From assembly GCA_027494135.1 (NCBI GenBank), contig JAOSJK010000012.1, positions 191,001 to 255,000 of the forward strand: a stretch of DNA of 64,000 nt, written 5' to 3'. Positions 30,539 through 41,540 of the stretch are shown here, piece by piece (positions within the stretch are counted from its first letter, which is position 1; the number at the start of each line of letters is the position of its first letter). Position numbers and translations under genes: made by a program. The notes beneath the pieces are model-generated. The model was not told where the DNA came from, searched no databases, and was given only the letters and a program-made list of their open reading frames with translations. Source of the DNA: Acidimicrobiia bacterium (GTDB taxonomy: Bacteria; Actinomycetota; Acidimicrobiia; IMCC26256; PALSA-610).

Positions 30539-32217
30539 CTACTGCTCGACCCAGATCCCCATGACGGTGTGCCCGTTCCCCATGCCCGGGAACGGCTTGG
30601 ATCCGTCGGGCAGGTCGGGGCCCATGACGTCGTGAACCTCGGGCGCCGAGGCGATCACCCAGAGCGTCCACTGAGCCCAGAGGTCCCAGAGCTGCTCGGA
30701 GAATCGCCGGTTGAGATCCTGATAGATCTGCTCACGCTTGGCCGAATCGCCCTCCGAACGACCCTCCTCCAGGAGCCGGTCGATCTCCGGATCGGAGAAC
30801 TTGCCGAAGTTGACGGGCGATCCCGTGTGCCACCACACGTACTGGGAGTCGGGGTCGCCGCCGGGGTGGTTCCGCCACAGAATCGCGTTGAAGTCGCCGG
30901 CGATCGCTGTGCTGATCAGCTGTGCCTGCTCGATCTGGCCGAGTGTCACCTTTGCGCCGGCCGTCTCCGCGTACTCCTTCACCAGCTGGGCCGTCTCGAT
31001 TGTCGAGGTGTCGGGTGTGCTGATGAGCGCGAACTCGAAGGGGAGACCGGTCTCCTCTTCGTACTGCTTCACGAGCGCCTTCGCCTTGTCGGGGTCGTAC
31101 TCCGGGTAGCCGGCGTCTTCCAGGTAGCCCATGTTCCCCGGGCCGAAGGGTCCGCTCGCGTTCTGGAGGATCCCGAGGTTCCGGATCTCGTTGACTGCAT
31201 CTCGATCGATGGCATAAGCCATCGCCTGCCGCGCGATCAGGTTGTCGAACGGCGGCTTCGTGGCATTGAGCATCGCGTAGCCGACCTCGGCGTACTGGTC
31301 GGACTCGATCAGGTTCGCGTCACCCTGGTCGGCGAGCTCGCGGAGTGTCTTTATTGACTCCGGCCCGGAGGTGTGCATGACCGTGATCTCACCGGTCTCG
31401 AACGCATTGAGCCGCTGGGTGCCCTCCGGCATCGGTCGGTACTCGATCTCGTCGAGGTACGGGTAGGGCTGGTTCCAGTAGTCGGGGTTCCGCACAGCGG
31501 TCAGGTGGTCGTTCTGCTTCCACTCCTCCAACTTGAACGGTCCGGTCCCGATGAGGTTCGTGTCGCAGTGGTCGGGGTCGTCGAGCTGCGCCTGCGCGGA
31601 GATGCCGAACCGACCGTTCGAGTACATGTAGGCGCGGAAGGCCTGCCAGGGCACCTTGGTCGTAACGGTCAGGGTGAGGGGCCCGGTGACCTCGACAGTG
31701 TCGATGTTGTCGAAGACGAAGACGAACAGGAGCGGGCTGCGCCCCTCGTACTGCCCGCGGAAGGCGTCGATGTTGTTCTTGACGACCTCGGCGGTGAGAT
31801 CGCTGCCGTCGTGGAACTTGATCCCGTCGCGCAGGACGATCGTCCACTCGTCGGCGGTGTCGTTCGAGGTGATCGACTCGGCGAGGTACGGCACGTACTC
31901 GCCGTCGGCGTTGGGGACGGTGAGCGTGTCGTAGATCGTGCGGGCGACCTGGATACCCGCTATCGCGAGCTGCGCCTCGGGGAGGCACCACCCACCCCCG
32001 TTCTCGGCTTCCAGCCCGTACACGACCTTCCCGCCCGCCTGGGGCTCACCCGCGTCGGCCGTCGTTGTCGTGGCGTCGTCGTCCCCGATGTGGCGTCGTC
32101 GTCACCGCCACCTCCGCAGGCCGCCGCGACGAATGCGACGACCAGCACGAGCGCAGAGATCCTGCGCAGCGATCCGTGTCGACGCTTGAGAAGGGGCTTG
32201 CGAGCGAGGTGAGTCAT
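30539..32217 (-). CDS. SBP_bac_5-type ABC substrate-binding lipoprotein 1 (frameshift in the linker near 32085)
   Basis: MTHLARKPLLKRRHGSLRRISALVLVVAFVAAACGGGGDDD lipobox; GWCLPEAQLAIAGIQVARTIYDTL; WRNHPGGDPDSQYVWWHTGSPVNFG. Confidence 0.9.
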
Positions 32218-32240
32218 GTTCCCCCGTCTGATTCCGGTGT

Positions 32241-32256
32241 TGTGACCGCCGTCACA
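32241..32256. promoter_or_regulatory. CRP/GlxR-like operator candidate
   Basis: TGTGACCGCCGTCACA = TGTGA-N6-TCACA, 24 bp upstream of the binding protein 1 start. Confidence 0.4.
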
Positions 32257-32310
32257 GCGGCAGTGTAGCGAGGCACGGTATGGAAGCACCGCCCCGCTTG
32301 TCAATCGTGC

Positions 32311-33825
32311 TCAGCGGAGAGTCGCTGTGTTCAGAGTGCCCTCTCCATGGATCGTCTCGACCCTCGACGGGGCGAGCTCCACCTCGGAGCCCACGAGCTC
32401 GCGCCGCTCCCCTCTGCGAGCACCGCCCGGTCGTGGACCTTGGCGTAGCAGCGCTCGCCGCCGGGTAGGTCGCAGACGAGGAGGCCCCACTCGGGCTCGC
32501 CGTCCCGGCCGTGGACGACCGAGTACGCGGCAATGGTCGCCGCGCCCTCGTGCGACTCCGCGATCGTCCTTCTCTGAACTCCCCTTTCGACCTGCAGCGT
32601 CGTGCTCCCCGTCGGGACGGCGTCTCCTGGGGCCGTCGAGTAGACGCCGAAGGCGTGCTTCGTCATGTGCATGCCCACACCGCTCACCAGCCCGACCGAA
32701 CCCGGGTCGGCTCGGAGCGTCTCGACCATCGCAGCCACCGAGTGCGTCACGTAGTTGCTCGCCGGACCCCCGTGATACGGCAGGCCGCCCGTCACGGTCA
32801 GCGGTCGTGGGTCGTCTCCGCCCAGCCGCAGCGCGTCGCGAGCGAAGTTGAGACTGCCGGCGAAGCAGGAGTAGAGGTCGAGATGGGCGACGTCGTCGAC
32901 TCCGATTCCCGCAGCGTCGAGTGCCCGGGTGGCGGCCGCTGCCATCGCCGGCGACCGCCACAGCTCCGCGTGCTCGGCGACGTAGGTAGGCCCGACAGCG
33001 CTGCCCCATCCCCTCAGGTAGACGCGCTTGTCGGCGGGGACCCCGAGCGAGTCGGCCATCGCGTGGCTCGCCATGACCACTGCCGACGCCATGTCGACGT
33101 CCATTGCGGCGATCGTGTACTTGGTGTACGGGTAGCCGACCATCCGGTTGCCGGGCGTCGGCGTGACGATCTCTTCGGCCGTGCGCGCTACCCGGAACCA
33201 CGCGCGCGGATTGCCGGCCGCGACCTCCGTCATCGGCGCGAGCATCCGTCCCATGGCCCGGCGGTACTCGTCGAGATCGGTACCGAGATGAGCGCGCCGC
33301 GCGCTGTCGAAGAGGGCGAACGTCAGCCATGCCTGCCACACGTCGTGCGCGACCTCGGCCGGGTGGAACGGGGCCTCCCACGGGAACGGCCTCGCTTCAG
33401 GGGGAGCGTGCCCGAACGGGGGGCGCCTCGGCTCGCAGGAAGTATGCCCTCGCCGTGGCGATCGCCTCGGCGCCGACCACGAGCGCCAGGTCGAGATCGT
33501 CGCGGAGCATCGCCTCGGCAGCGCCGTCGAGGAGCAGCTGAGGTGTAGTGCCGCCGATCCCCGAATACAGTCCGTGACGTGGGTTGATGCCGAGTCGCGA
33601 CGAGAGGCGACCCACAGCGTCGTCGTACTGCCAGGTCTGGCAGTACACGACCTGGAGGCTCTCGACGCGCTCGAGCAGACCGGGGGCGCCGGCGTCGTGC
33701 GCCGCTGCCCGGGCGACGTCCTCCCACATGGCGAGCGGTTCGGGGGCCCCTTCCTCGCCGACATCTTCCGGATGCCAGGTGCGTGCCCCGACTCCTATGA
33801 GGCACGGGGTACGCGGGTCGATCAC
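32311..33825 (-). CDS. thiolase / acetyl-CoA acetyltransferase-like protein (frameshifts near 33420 and 32410)
   Basis: MIDPRTPCLIGVGARTWHPEDVGEEGAPEPLAMWEDVARAAAHDAG; DDVAHLDLYSCFAGSLNFARDALRLG; GGLPYHGGPASNYVTHSVAAMVE thiolase pattern. Confidence 0.85.
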
Positions 33826-33847
33826 CCGCCACCGCCGGCCGATGCCA

Positions 33848-34657
33848 TCACCGTCCCCGCCAGACCGGGGGGCGCTTCTCGGCGAAGGCCTTCGGGCCCT
33901 CTCGGGCGTCCTCGGTGCCGAAGACCCGCGCCGAGATCCTGTTCTCGTTCTCGTACGCGTCGAGCAGGTTCATGCTCATGCCCTCGAGGACGCTCTGCTT
34001 GGTGGCCTGCACGGCGAGCGGAGCGTTCGCGGTGATCCGCAGCGCGTACTCGCGCGCCTTCGCGAGGACCTGCTCGCGAGGGACCACTGCGTTCAGCAGG
34101 CCCATCTCCAGGGCTCGGTGCGCGGGGATGAGATCGGCGCAGAGCAGGAGCTCCATCGCGGGGGGAACGCCACCTGTCGCGGAAGACGGGCGGTCGTGCC
34201 GCCCCCTGCGAAGAGCCCCCGCTTAGGCTCCATCACCGCGAACTGCGCCTCCGGACAGGCCACACGGATGTCGGCGCCGCCGAGCATCTCCATGCCGCCG
34301 GCCACGCAGAAGCCGTTCACAGCGGCGATCACGGGCTTGTGCAGCTCGAAGTCGCGCAGCACGGCCTTCAGGCCGTCGTCGAGGCGGTAGCCGTCGACCT
34401 CCTCGACGCCGTCCTCGGAGATCCGCTGCATCAGCCTGGTGATCTCCGGGATGTAGAGCTTGAGGTCGCCCCCCGTGAAGAACGCGTCACCGACCCCCCG
34501 TGACCATCGCCACCCATGCGTCGTCGTCGTCGCGGAACCTCTCCCATGCCTCCCGTAGGAGCTTGAAGTGCTCCATGTCGGCCGAATTGCGCGCCTCGGG
34601 CCGGTCGATCGTGATGAGCACGACGTGGTCGACGTCTCGCTCGTAGTGAACGGGCAT
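33848..34657 (-). CDS. enoyl-CoA hydratase family protein (frameshifts near 34495 and 34155)
   Basis: MPVHYERDVDHVVLITIDRPEARNSADMEHF; HKPVIAAVNGFCVAGGMEMLGGADIRVACPEAQFAVME; NAPLAVQATKQSVLEG. Confidence 0.85.
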
Positions 34658-34675
34658 CAGGATCCCCTCCGCTCC

Positions 34676-36334
34676 CTACTGGTCGACCCAGATGCCCGTG
34701 ACCTGGTGACCGTCGGAGAGACCCGGGAACGGCTTCGATCCGTCCGGTAGATCGGGGCCCAGAACCCCGTGGACGTCGGGGGCCGAGGCGATCACCCACA
34801 GCGTCCACTGCGACCACACGTTCCAGACCTGGTCGGCGAAGCGCCGGTTCATCTCCTCGTAGATGGTGGTCCGCTTCGCCGGGTCGGTCTCGACGCGGCC
34901 CTCGTCGAGGAGCCGGTCGATCTCCGGATCGGCGATCCTCCCGAAGTTGACGGGCGACGAGCTGTGCCACCACACGTACTGGAGGTCGGGGTCACCGCCG
35001 GGGTGGTTGCGCCACAGGTCGCTCTGGAAGTTGCCTGCGATGGCGTCGTCGATCTCGCGGGCCTGGTCGACCGTCTTCAGCTCGACCTGCATCCCGGCGG
35101 CCTCGGCCATCTCCTTCCAGAGCTGCGACGTCGCCTGGGCGTCGGCATCGGCGTTGTTCGTCAGCGTGAAGGCGAGCGGTTCGCCCGTCTCCTCCTCATA
35201 CCGGGCGACCAGGTCCTTGGCCTTGGCGAGGTCGTGCTCGGGGAAGCCGGTGTCCTCGAGATAGCCGACGGAGCCGGGAGCGAAGGGACCGCTCGCGTTG
35301 GTCAGGACGTTCTTCGTGCGGATCTCGCGGAGCGCGCCGCGGTCGACGGCGTAGGCCAGGGCCCTGCGGGCGAGGATGTTGTCGAACGGCGGCTTGCTCG
35401 CATTCATCATCATGTACGCGACCTCGCCGTACTCCGTCCCCTCGACCAGGTCGACGTCACCGCTCTCGGCCAGGCCTCGCAGAGTGTCGATGCTGAGGGC
35501 GTTGTTGGTGTGGATCACCTGGACCTCGCCCGACTCCAGGGAGTTCACCCGCTGCTCGCCTTCGGGGATGGGCCTGAACTCGATCGAGTCGAGGTAGGGG
35601 TACGGCTGGTTCCAGTAGTCGGTGTTGCGTTCGGCGGTGAAGTGGTCGTTGACCTGCCACTCGGTCTTCACGAACGGACCGGTTCCCACCAGGTCCTCGT
35701 CGCAGTGGTCGGCGTCGTCGAGCTGGGCCTGTCCCATGATCCCCATCCGCCCGTTCGCGTACAGGTAGGCCGGGAAGGCGGGCCACGGCGTCTTGGTGGT
35801 CACCACCACTGTCAGGGGCCCGGTCACCTCGACGGTGTCGATGTTCTCGTACACGAAGATGAACAGGAGCGGGCTCCGGTTGGCGTACTGGCCGCGGTAG
35901 GCGTCGATGTTGTTCTTGACGACCTCGGCGGTGAGGGCGCTCCCGTCGTGGAACGTGACGCCCTCAGGGAGCTCGACGGTCCACTCGTCGTACGTCGCGT
36001 TCGACGTCACCGACTCGGCCAGGTACGGGACGTACTCGCCGTCGGCATTCGGCAGCGTCAAGGTGTCGTACACCGCACGCGCTATCTGGATCCCACCGAT
36101 CGCGAGCTGCGCCTCCGGCAGGCACCACCCGCCGCTGGTCTCGGCCTCCACCGCGTACACGACCGAGCCACCCGGCACCGGCTCTCCTGCGTCCTGGGTC
36201 GTGGGCGTGTCGTCGTCGCCCTCCGACGTCGTGTCGCCGCCGCCGCAGGCTGCGAACACGAGGGTGCCCACGACGGCCACCGAGACGAGCTTCGACAGCC
36301 GCCGCGACGAAATGAGCTCGTGCGTGCGCCTCAC
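34676..36334 (-). CDS. SBP_bac_5-type ABC substrate-binding lipoprotein 2
   Basis: Intact 552 aa; VAVVGTLVFAACGGG lipobox; GWCLPEAQLAIGGIQIARAVYDTL; conserved C-terminus VTGIWVDQ. Confidence 0.95.
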   Translation of the reverse strand: MRRTHELISSRRLSKLVSVAVVGTLVFAACGGGDTTSEGDDDTPTTQDAGEPVPGGSVVYAVEAETSGGWCLPEAQLAIGGIQIARAVYDTLTLPNADGEYVPYLAESVTSNATYDEWTVELPEGVTFHDGSALTAEVVKNNIDAYRGQYANRSPLLFIFVYENIDTVEVTGPLTVVVTTKTPWPAFPAYLYANGRMGIMGQAQLDDADHCDEDLVGTGPFVKTEWQVNDHFTAERNTDYWNQPYPYLDSIEFRPIPEGEQRVNSLESGEVQVIHTNNALSIDTLRGLAESGDVDLVEGTEYGEVAYMMMNASKPPFDNILARRALAYAVDRGALREIRTKNVLTNASGPFAPGSVGYLEDTGFPEHDLAKAKDLVARYEEETGEPLAFTLTNNADADAQATSQLWKEMAEAAGMQVELKTVDQAREIDDAIAGNFQSDLWRNHPGGDPDLQYVWWHSSSPVNFGRIADPEIDRLLDEGRVETDPAKRTTIYEEMNRRFADQVWNVWSQWTLWVIASAPDVHGVLGPDLPDGSKPFPGLSDGHQVTGIWVDQ

Positions 36335-36403
36335 GGTGTCCCCTTCCGACGGTGCCCGATCCGGAGAACCTACCCCCGGTCGCAGCCCGTGCGGCGGACG
36401 GCT

Positions 36404-38061
36404 CTACCCCTCCACCCAGAGGCCGTCCACGGCGTGCCCGTTGGCCAACCCCGGTAGGGGCCCCGACCCGTCCGGCAGGTCGGGCCCGAGGAGCCCGTGG
36501 ACGTTCACGTCGGTCGCGTTGGCCCACAGGGTCCAGAAGCTCCACAGGTCGTAGAGCTGCTCGGCGAATCTCCGGTTCAGGTCCTGGTAGATCTGCTCGC
36601 GCTTCTCCGGATCGGGCTCGGATCGACCCTCGTCGAGGAGCCGGTCGATCTCCGGGTCGGAGAACTTGCCGAAGTTGACCGGGGACCCGGTGTGCCACCA
36701 CACGTACTGCGTGTCGGGATCGCCTCCGGGGTGGTTCCGCCAGCCGGTCGCCTGGAAGTTGCCGGCGATAGCGTCGTTGATGCCCTGCGACTGGTCGACG
36801 ACCTTGCTGTCGACCTTGACGCCGGCCTTCTCGACCATCTCGATGAAGAACTGCGCGCCCTCCTGGGCGTCCGGCTCGGCGCCGTGGCTGAGGGTGAACC
36901 GGAACTCGAGCCCTGTCTCCTCCTCGTACTGGGCGACCAGCTCCTTGGCCTTCTCCAGGTCGAACTGCGGTAGCCCGGTGTCCTCCAGATAGCCCATGTT
37001 GCCGGGAGCGAACGGGCCGCTCGCCTTCGTGAGCACCCCCTTGTTGCGGACCTCGTTCTGCGTGTCGAGGTCGATCGCGTACGCGATCGCTCGCCTCGCG
37101 AGGATGTTGTCGAACGGCGGTTTGGCGGTGTTGACCAATAGGTAACCGGTCTCGGTGAACTCGTCGGTCTCGTAGAGCTGGACGTCTCCGGAGTCGGCGA
37201 TCTCGCGAAGATCGGAGATGGCGAGCGCGCTCGAGGTCTGCATCGCGTCGATCTCGCCGCTCTGGATGGAGTTGACCATCTGCGTGGCGTCGGGCATCGG
37301 GCGGTACTCGATCTCATCGAGGTACGGGAGCCCCGGCTTCCAGTAGTCGGGGTTCTTCACGACCGTCAGATGGTCGTTCTGGCGCCAATCGTCGAGCATG
37401 AACGGACCGGTCCCGATGAGGTTCGTGTCGCAGTGGTCGGCGTCATCGAGCTGCGCCTGCGCGGAGATCCCGAAGCGCGCATTGGAGAACAGGTATGCCG
37501 GGAACGCTACCCACGGCACCTTCGTGGTCACGACAACAGTCATGGGGTCCGTCACCTCGACGGTGTCGACGTTGTCGAATACGAAGACGAAGAGCAGGGG
37601 TGACGCGCCGGGTACGCGCCACGGAACGCGTCGAGGTTGTTCTTGACCACCTCCGCGGTCAAGTCGCTGCCGTCGTGGAACTTGATTCCCTCGCGCACCT
37701 CGATCGTCCACTCGTCGTAGGTGTCGTTGGGTGTGACCGACTTCGCGAGGTACGGGACGTACTCACCGTCGGCGTTCGGGACGGTCAAGTAGTCGTAGAT
37801 CGAGCGCGCAATCTGCATCCCCGCTGCCGCGAGCTGCGCCTCCGGCAGGCACCAGCCACCGGAGTTCTCCGCCTCGAGGCCGTAGACGACCTTGCCGCCG
37901 GGGGTCGGCTCGCCCGAGGCGGCGGTCGTCTCGCTTCCTCCGGAGTCCGGAGCACCTGTGTCGTCGCCGTCGTCGCCACCGCCGCATGCCGCTGCGAGGA
38001 GGGCGAGGACGACGACCAGCGCCGCCGCTCGAAGGCCACGGGTGGTACGTGAGAGCGTCAT
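36404..38061 (-). CDS. SBP_bac_5-type ABC substrate-binding lipoprotein 3 (frameshift near 37600)
   Basis: MTLSRTTRGLRAAALVVVLALLAAACGGG; GWCLPEAQLAAAGMQIARSIYDYL; C-terminus VDGLWVEG. Confidence 0.92.
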
Positions 38062-38087
38062 GGATGCCTCCGTTGTCGCGTCCTCTG

Positions 38088-39746
38088 TCACTGCTCGATC
38101 CACAGTCCGGTCACCGGGTGGCCGTCGGCGAGGCCGGGGAAGGGCGCCGACCCGTCGGGGAGATCGGGGCCGAGCACACCATGCACGTCGGTGCTCGTGC
38201 CTATCGTCCACATCGACCAGAAGCCCCAGAGGTTGTAGAGCTCCTCGGCGAAGCGGCGGTTGAGGTCGGCGTAGATCTCCTCCCTCAACGCGGGGTCGCT
38301 CTCGACGCGGCCCTCGTCGAGGAGGCGGTCGATCTCGACGTCGGCGAAGCGACCGAAGTTCACCGGCGAGTCGGCCCTCCACCACGAGTACTGCAGGTCG
38401 GGGTCGCCGCCGCTGTGGCCCCGCCAGAACACGGCGTTGTAGTCACCGCCCAGGACCTGGTTGATGAGCTGCGCCTCCTCGATCTGCTGCAGCCTCACCT
38501 CGATGCCCGCAGCTGCAGCCATCTCCGCGACCATCTGCCCGGATTCGATGTTCGCCGGCTCGGGCGTGGAGAGCAGCGTCAGCTCGAGCGGCTCGCCCGA
38601 CTCCGCCTCGTACTGCTCGACCAGGCGCTTGGCCTCCGCGAGGTCGAACTCCGGCAGGCCGGTGTCGTCGAGGTAGCCGATGCTCCCGGGCGGGAAGGGG
38701 CCCGTCGCCCGCTTCGGGATCGACATCTCGCGCACCTCGTTGAGGGTCTCGCTGTCGGTCGCAGTCGCCAGCGCCCGACGCGCAAGGATGTTGTCGAACG
38801 GCGGCTGCGAGGTGTTCAGCAAGGTGTAGACGGTGTCCGCGAACTCGTCGGTCTGGTAGATCCCAATGTCTCCCTGCGCGGCGAGGTCCTGGAGCTGCGC
38901 CACCTGCAGGTTGTTCATCGTGTGCGTCGCCTGGATCTCGCCGCTCTGAAGGGCGTTCACCCTCTGCGTCGCCTCCAGGATCGGGCGGAACTCGATCCTG
39001 TCGAGGTAGGGCAGGCCCTCTCGCCAGTAGTCGGGGTTCTTGACGACGGTCAGGTGGTCGTTGGGCACCCAATCCTCGAGCATGAAGGGGCCTGTACCGA
39101 TCATGTGGTCGGCGCAGTGCTCCTCGTCGTCGAGCTGGGCCTGGGCCATGATCCCCACCCGACCGCTCGCGTAGAGGTGGGCCGGGAACGCCGGCCACGG
39201 GGTCTTCGTGGTGACGACCAGCGTCAGCGGTCCGCTGACGGTCACCTCGTCCCAGTTGTTCGTGACCAGCGGGCCGAGGAGCGGCCGCCGCGCCGGGTAC
39301 AGCCCCCTGCCCGCGTCGATGTTGTTCTTCACCACCTCGGCCGTCAGGTCGCTGCCGTCGTGGAACTTCACGCCCTCGCGCAGGACGATCGTCCACTCGT
39401 CGTACGTCTCGTTCGGGGTCACCGACTCGGCCAGGAGCGGGACGTACTCGCCCTCGGAGTTCGGGGCCGTGAGGGTCTCGTACATCGAGCGCGCGACCTG
39501 GATGCCCGACACCGCGAGCTGGGCCTCCGGAAGGCAGAACCCTCCGGCGGTCTCCGCCTCGATCCCGTAGACGAGCGTGCCGCCATGCTCGGGCTCGGCC
39601 GGGGTGGTCGATGCCGTCGAGGCGGTACCGCCGTTCGAACCGCCGCCCGCGTCGTCGCCCGCGGAGTCGTCGTCACCGCCTCCGCAGGCGCCCAGTACCA
39701 GCGCCAGCGCTACGACCGTCGACGCCGCGGAACGGGCCCGAGTCAC
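38088..39746 (-). CDS. SBP_bac_5-type ABC substrate-binding lipoprotein 4
   Basis: Intact 552 aa; VVALALVLGACGGG lipobox; GFCLPEAQLAVSGIQVARSMYETL; C-terminus VTGLWIEQ. Confidence 0.95.
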   Translation of the reverse strand: MTRARSAASTVVALALVLGACGGGDDDSAGDDAGGGSNGGTASTASTTPAEPEHGGTLVYGIEAETAGGFCLPEAQLAVSGIQVARSMYETLTAPNSEGEYVPLLAESVTPNETYDEWTIVLREGVKFHDGSDLTAEVVKNNIDAGRGLYPARRPLLGPLVTNNWDEVTVSGPLTLVVTTKTPWPAFPAHLYASGRVGIMAQAQLDDEEHCADHMIGTGPFMLEDWVPNDHLTVVKNPDYWREGLPYLDRIEFRPILEATQRVNALQSGEIQATHTMNNLQVAQLQDLAAQGDIGIYQTDEFADTVYTLLNTSQPPFDNILARRALATATDSETLNEVREMSIPKRATGPFPPGSIGYLDDTGLPEFDLAEAKRLVEQYEAESGEPLELTLLSTPEPANIESGQMVAEMAAAAGIEVRLQQIEEAQLINQVLGGDYNAVFWRGHSGGDPDLQYSWWRADSPVNFGRFADVEIDRLLDEGRVESDPALREEIYADLNRRFAEELYNLWGFWSMWTIGTSTDVHGVLGPDLPDGSAPFPGLADGHPVTGLWIEQ

Positions 39747-39755
39747 TCGATCCTC

Positions 39756-41421
39756 CTACCCTTCGACCCAGAGGCCGCCGAGGTTGTGTCCGTCTGCGAG
39801 ACCGGGGAACGGCGCCGAGCCGTCGGGAAGGTCGGCTCCCAGAACCCCGTGCACGTCGGGCGCGGTGGCGACGACCCAGAGGGTCCACTGGTACCAGAGG
39901 TTGTACGCCTGCTCGGCGAAGCGCCGGTTGAGGTCCTCGTAGATAGCGGCGTCCTTCGCCGGGTCCGCCTCGGCCCGCCCCTCCTCCAGCAGCCGGTCGA
40001 TCTCCGGGTCGGAGAACTTGCCGAAGTTCACAGGCGATCCCGAGTGCCACCACACGTACTGCAGGTCGGGGTCGCCTCCGGGGTGCAGACGGAAGCCGGC
40101 TGCGTCGAAGTTGCCGCCGATCGCGTCGCTGATGAGCTGCGCCTGTTCGACGGTCTTGATCTCCATCGACCCACCGACCGCCTCGACCATCTGCTGGAGC
40201 ATCGTCGCCCACTCGATCCGAGTCGGGTGTCGGGGTCGTGCTGTAGGCGAACGAGAGCTTGCCGCCGCTCTCCTCCTCGTACTTGGCGACGTACTCCTTC
40301 GCCTTCTCCACGTCGAACTCGGGGAACCCCGCGTCCTCCAGGTAGCCGATGCTCCCGGGGGCGAAGGGGCCGCTGGCGTTGGTGAGGATGCCCTTGTTGC
40401 GGACCTCGTTGAGAGTGTCGCGGTCGAGCGCGTGGGCGAACGCCAGGCGCGCGTTGATGTTGTCGAACGGGGCCTTGGCCATGTTCAGCATCGCGTAGCC
40501 GACCTCTGCGTACTCGGCTCCCTCGGTGAGGGCCACGTCGCCGGAGTCGACGAGCCTGCGCAGCTCGTCGATGGTCGACGCGGTAGAGGTGTGCATCGCC
40601 GTGATCTCGCCGCTCTGCAGGGCATTGAGGCGCTGCTGCGCCTCCGTGATCGGCCGGAACTCGATCTCGTCGAGGTACGGCAACCCCTCCTGCCAGTAGT
40701 CGGCGTTCTTCTCCACGGTGAGGTGGTCGTTGATCTTCCAGTCGACAAGGGAGAAGGGTCCGGTGCCGACCAGGTCGTCGCCACAGTGATCGGGGTCGTC
40801 GAGCTGGGACTGCGCCATCACACCGAAGCGGCCGTTCATGAACAGATAGGCCGGGAACGAGGGCCACGGCGACTTCGTTGTCACCACGACCGTGAGCGGG
40901 CCGGTCGCCTCGACCGTATCGATGTTGTCGTAGACGAACAGGAAGAGGAGCGGCTTGCGCGCCTCGTACTGGCCCCGGAACGCGTCGAGGTTGTTCTTCA
41001 CGACCTCTGCCGTCAGATCGCTGCCATCGTGGAACTTGACTCCCTCGCGCAGCTCGATCGTCCACTCGTCGTAGCCGGCGTTGGGAGTCACCGACTTCGC
41101 GAGATAGGGGACGTACTCACCGTCGCCGTTCGGCATCGTGAGCGGGTCGTAGATGGCCCGGGCGATCTGGATCCCCGAGATGGCCAGCTGGGCCTCGGCG
41201 AGGCAGAGACCGTTCGAGGACTCCGCCTCGAGGCCGTACACGACCCTGCCGCCCGCCTGAGGCTCACCGCTCGCCGTTGTCTCGGTCGTGTCGTCGTCGC
41301 CCCCACCACCGCCGGTGGCGTCGTCGTCGTCACCTCCGCCGCACGCGGCTGCGAAGAGGATGAGCACGAGCGCGATGGCCGTCGTCGGTAGCCACTTGCG
41401 GCGTACAGAGGTCCGGTGCAT
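39756..41421 (-). CDS. SBP_bac_5-type ABC substrate-binding lipoprotein 5 (frameshift near 40205)
   Basis: MHRTSVRRKWLPTTAIALVLILFAAACGGG; LCLAEAQLAISGIQIARAIYDPL; C-terminus LGGLWVEG. Confidence 0.92.
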
Positions 41422-41540
41422 GTGGGCCTCACTCCTGTCGGTCGGGCCCGGGCGGGCGGTCCGCGGGAATGTACCCGGTGGCCGCTCCCGCGCGAAAGAC
41501 GACCGCCGCGCGAAGATGCCCCGACCGCAGACAGGCAGGG

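Noticed and set aside
37940-38000. Asp/Thr/Gly-rich low-complexity tracts (GTCGTC/GGTGGC repeats) near the SBP N-termini
   Set aside because: Acidic linkers after lipoprotein signal peptides; common in actinobacterial lipoproteins
30539-41421. Repeated DNA blocks such as GTGCCACCACACGTACTG every few kb, considered as a dispersed repeat or CRISPR-like array
   Set aside because: They encode the conserved QYVWWH segment of paralogous binding proteins; explained by gene duplication
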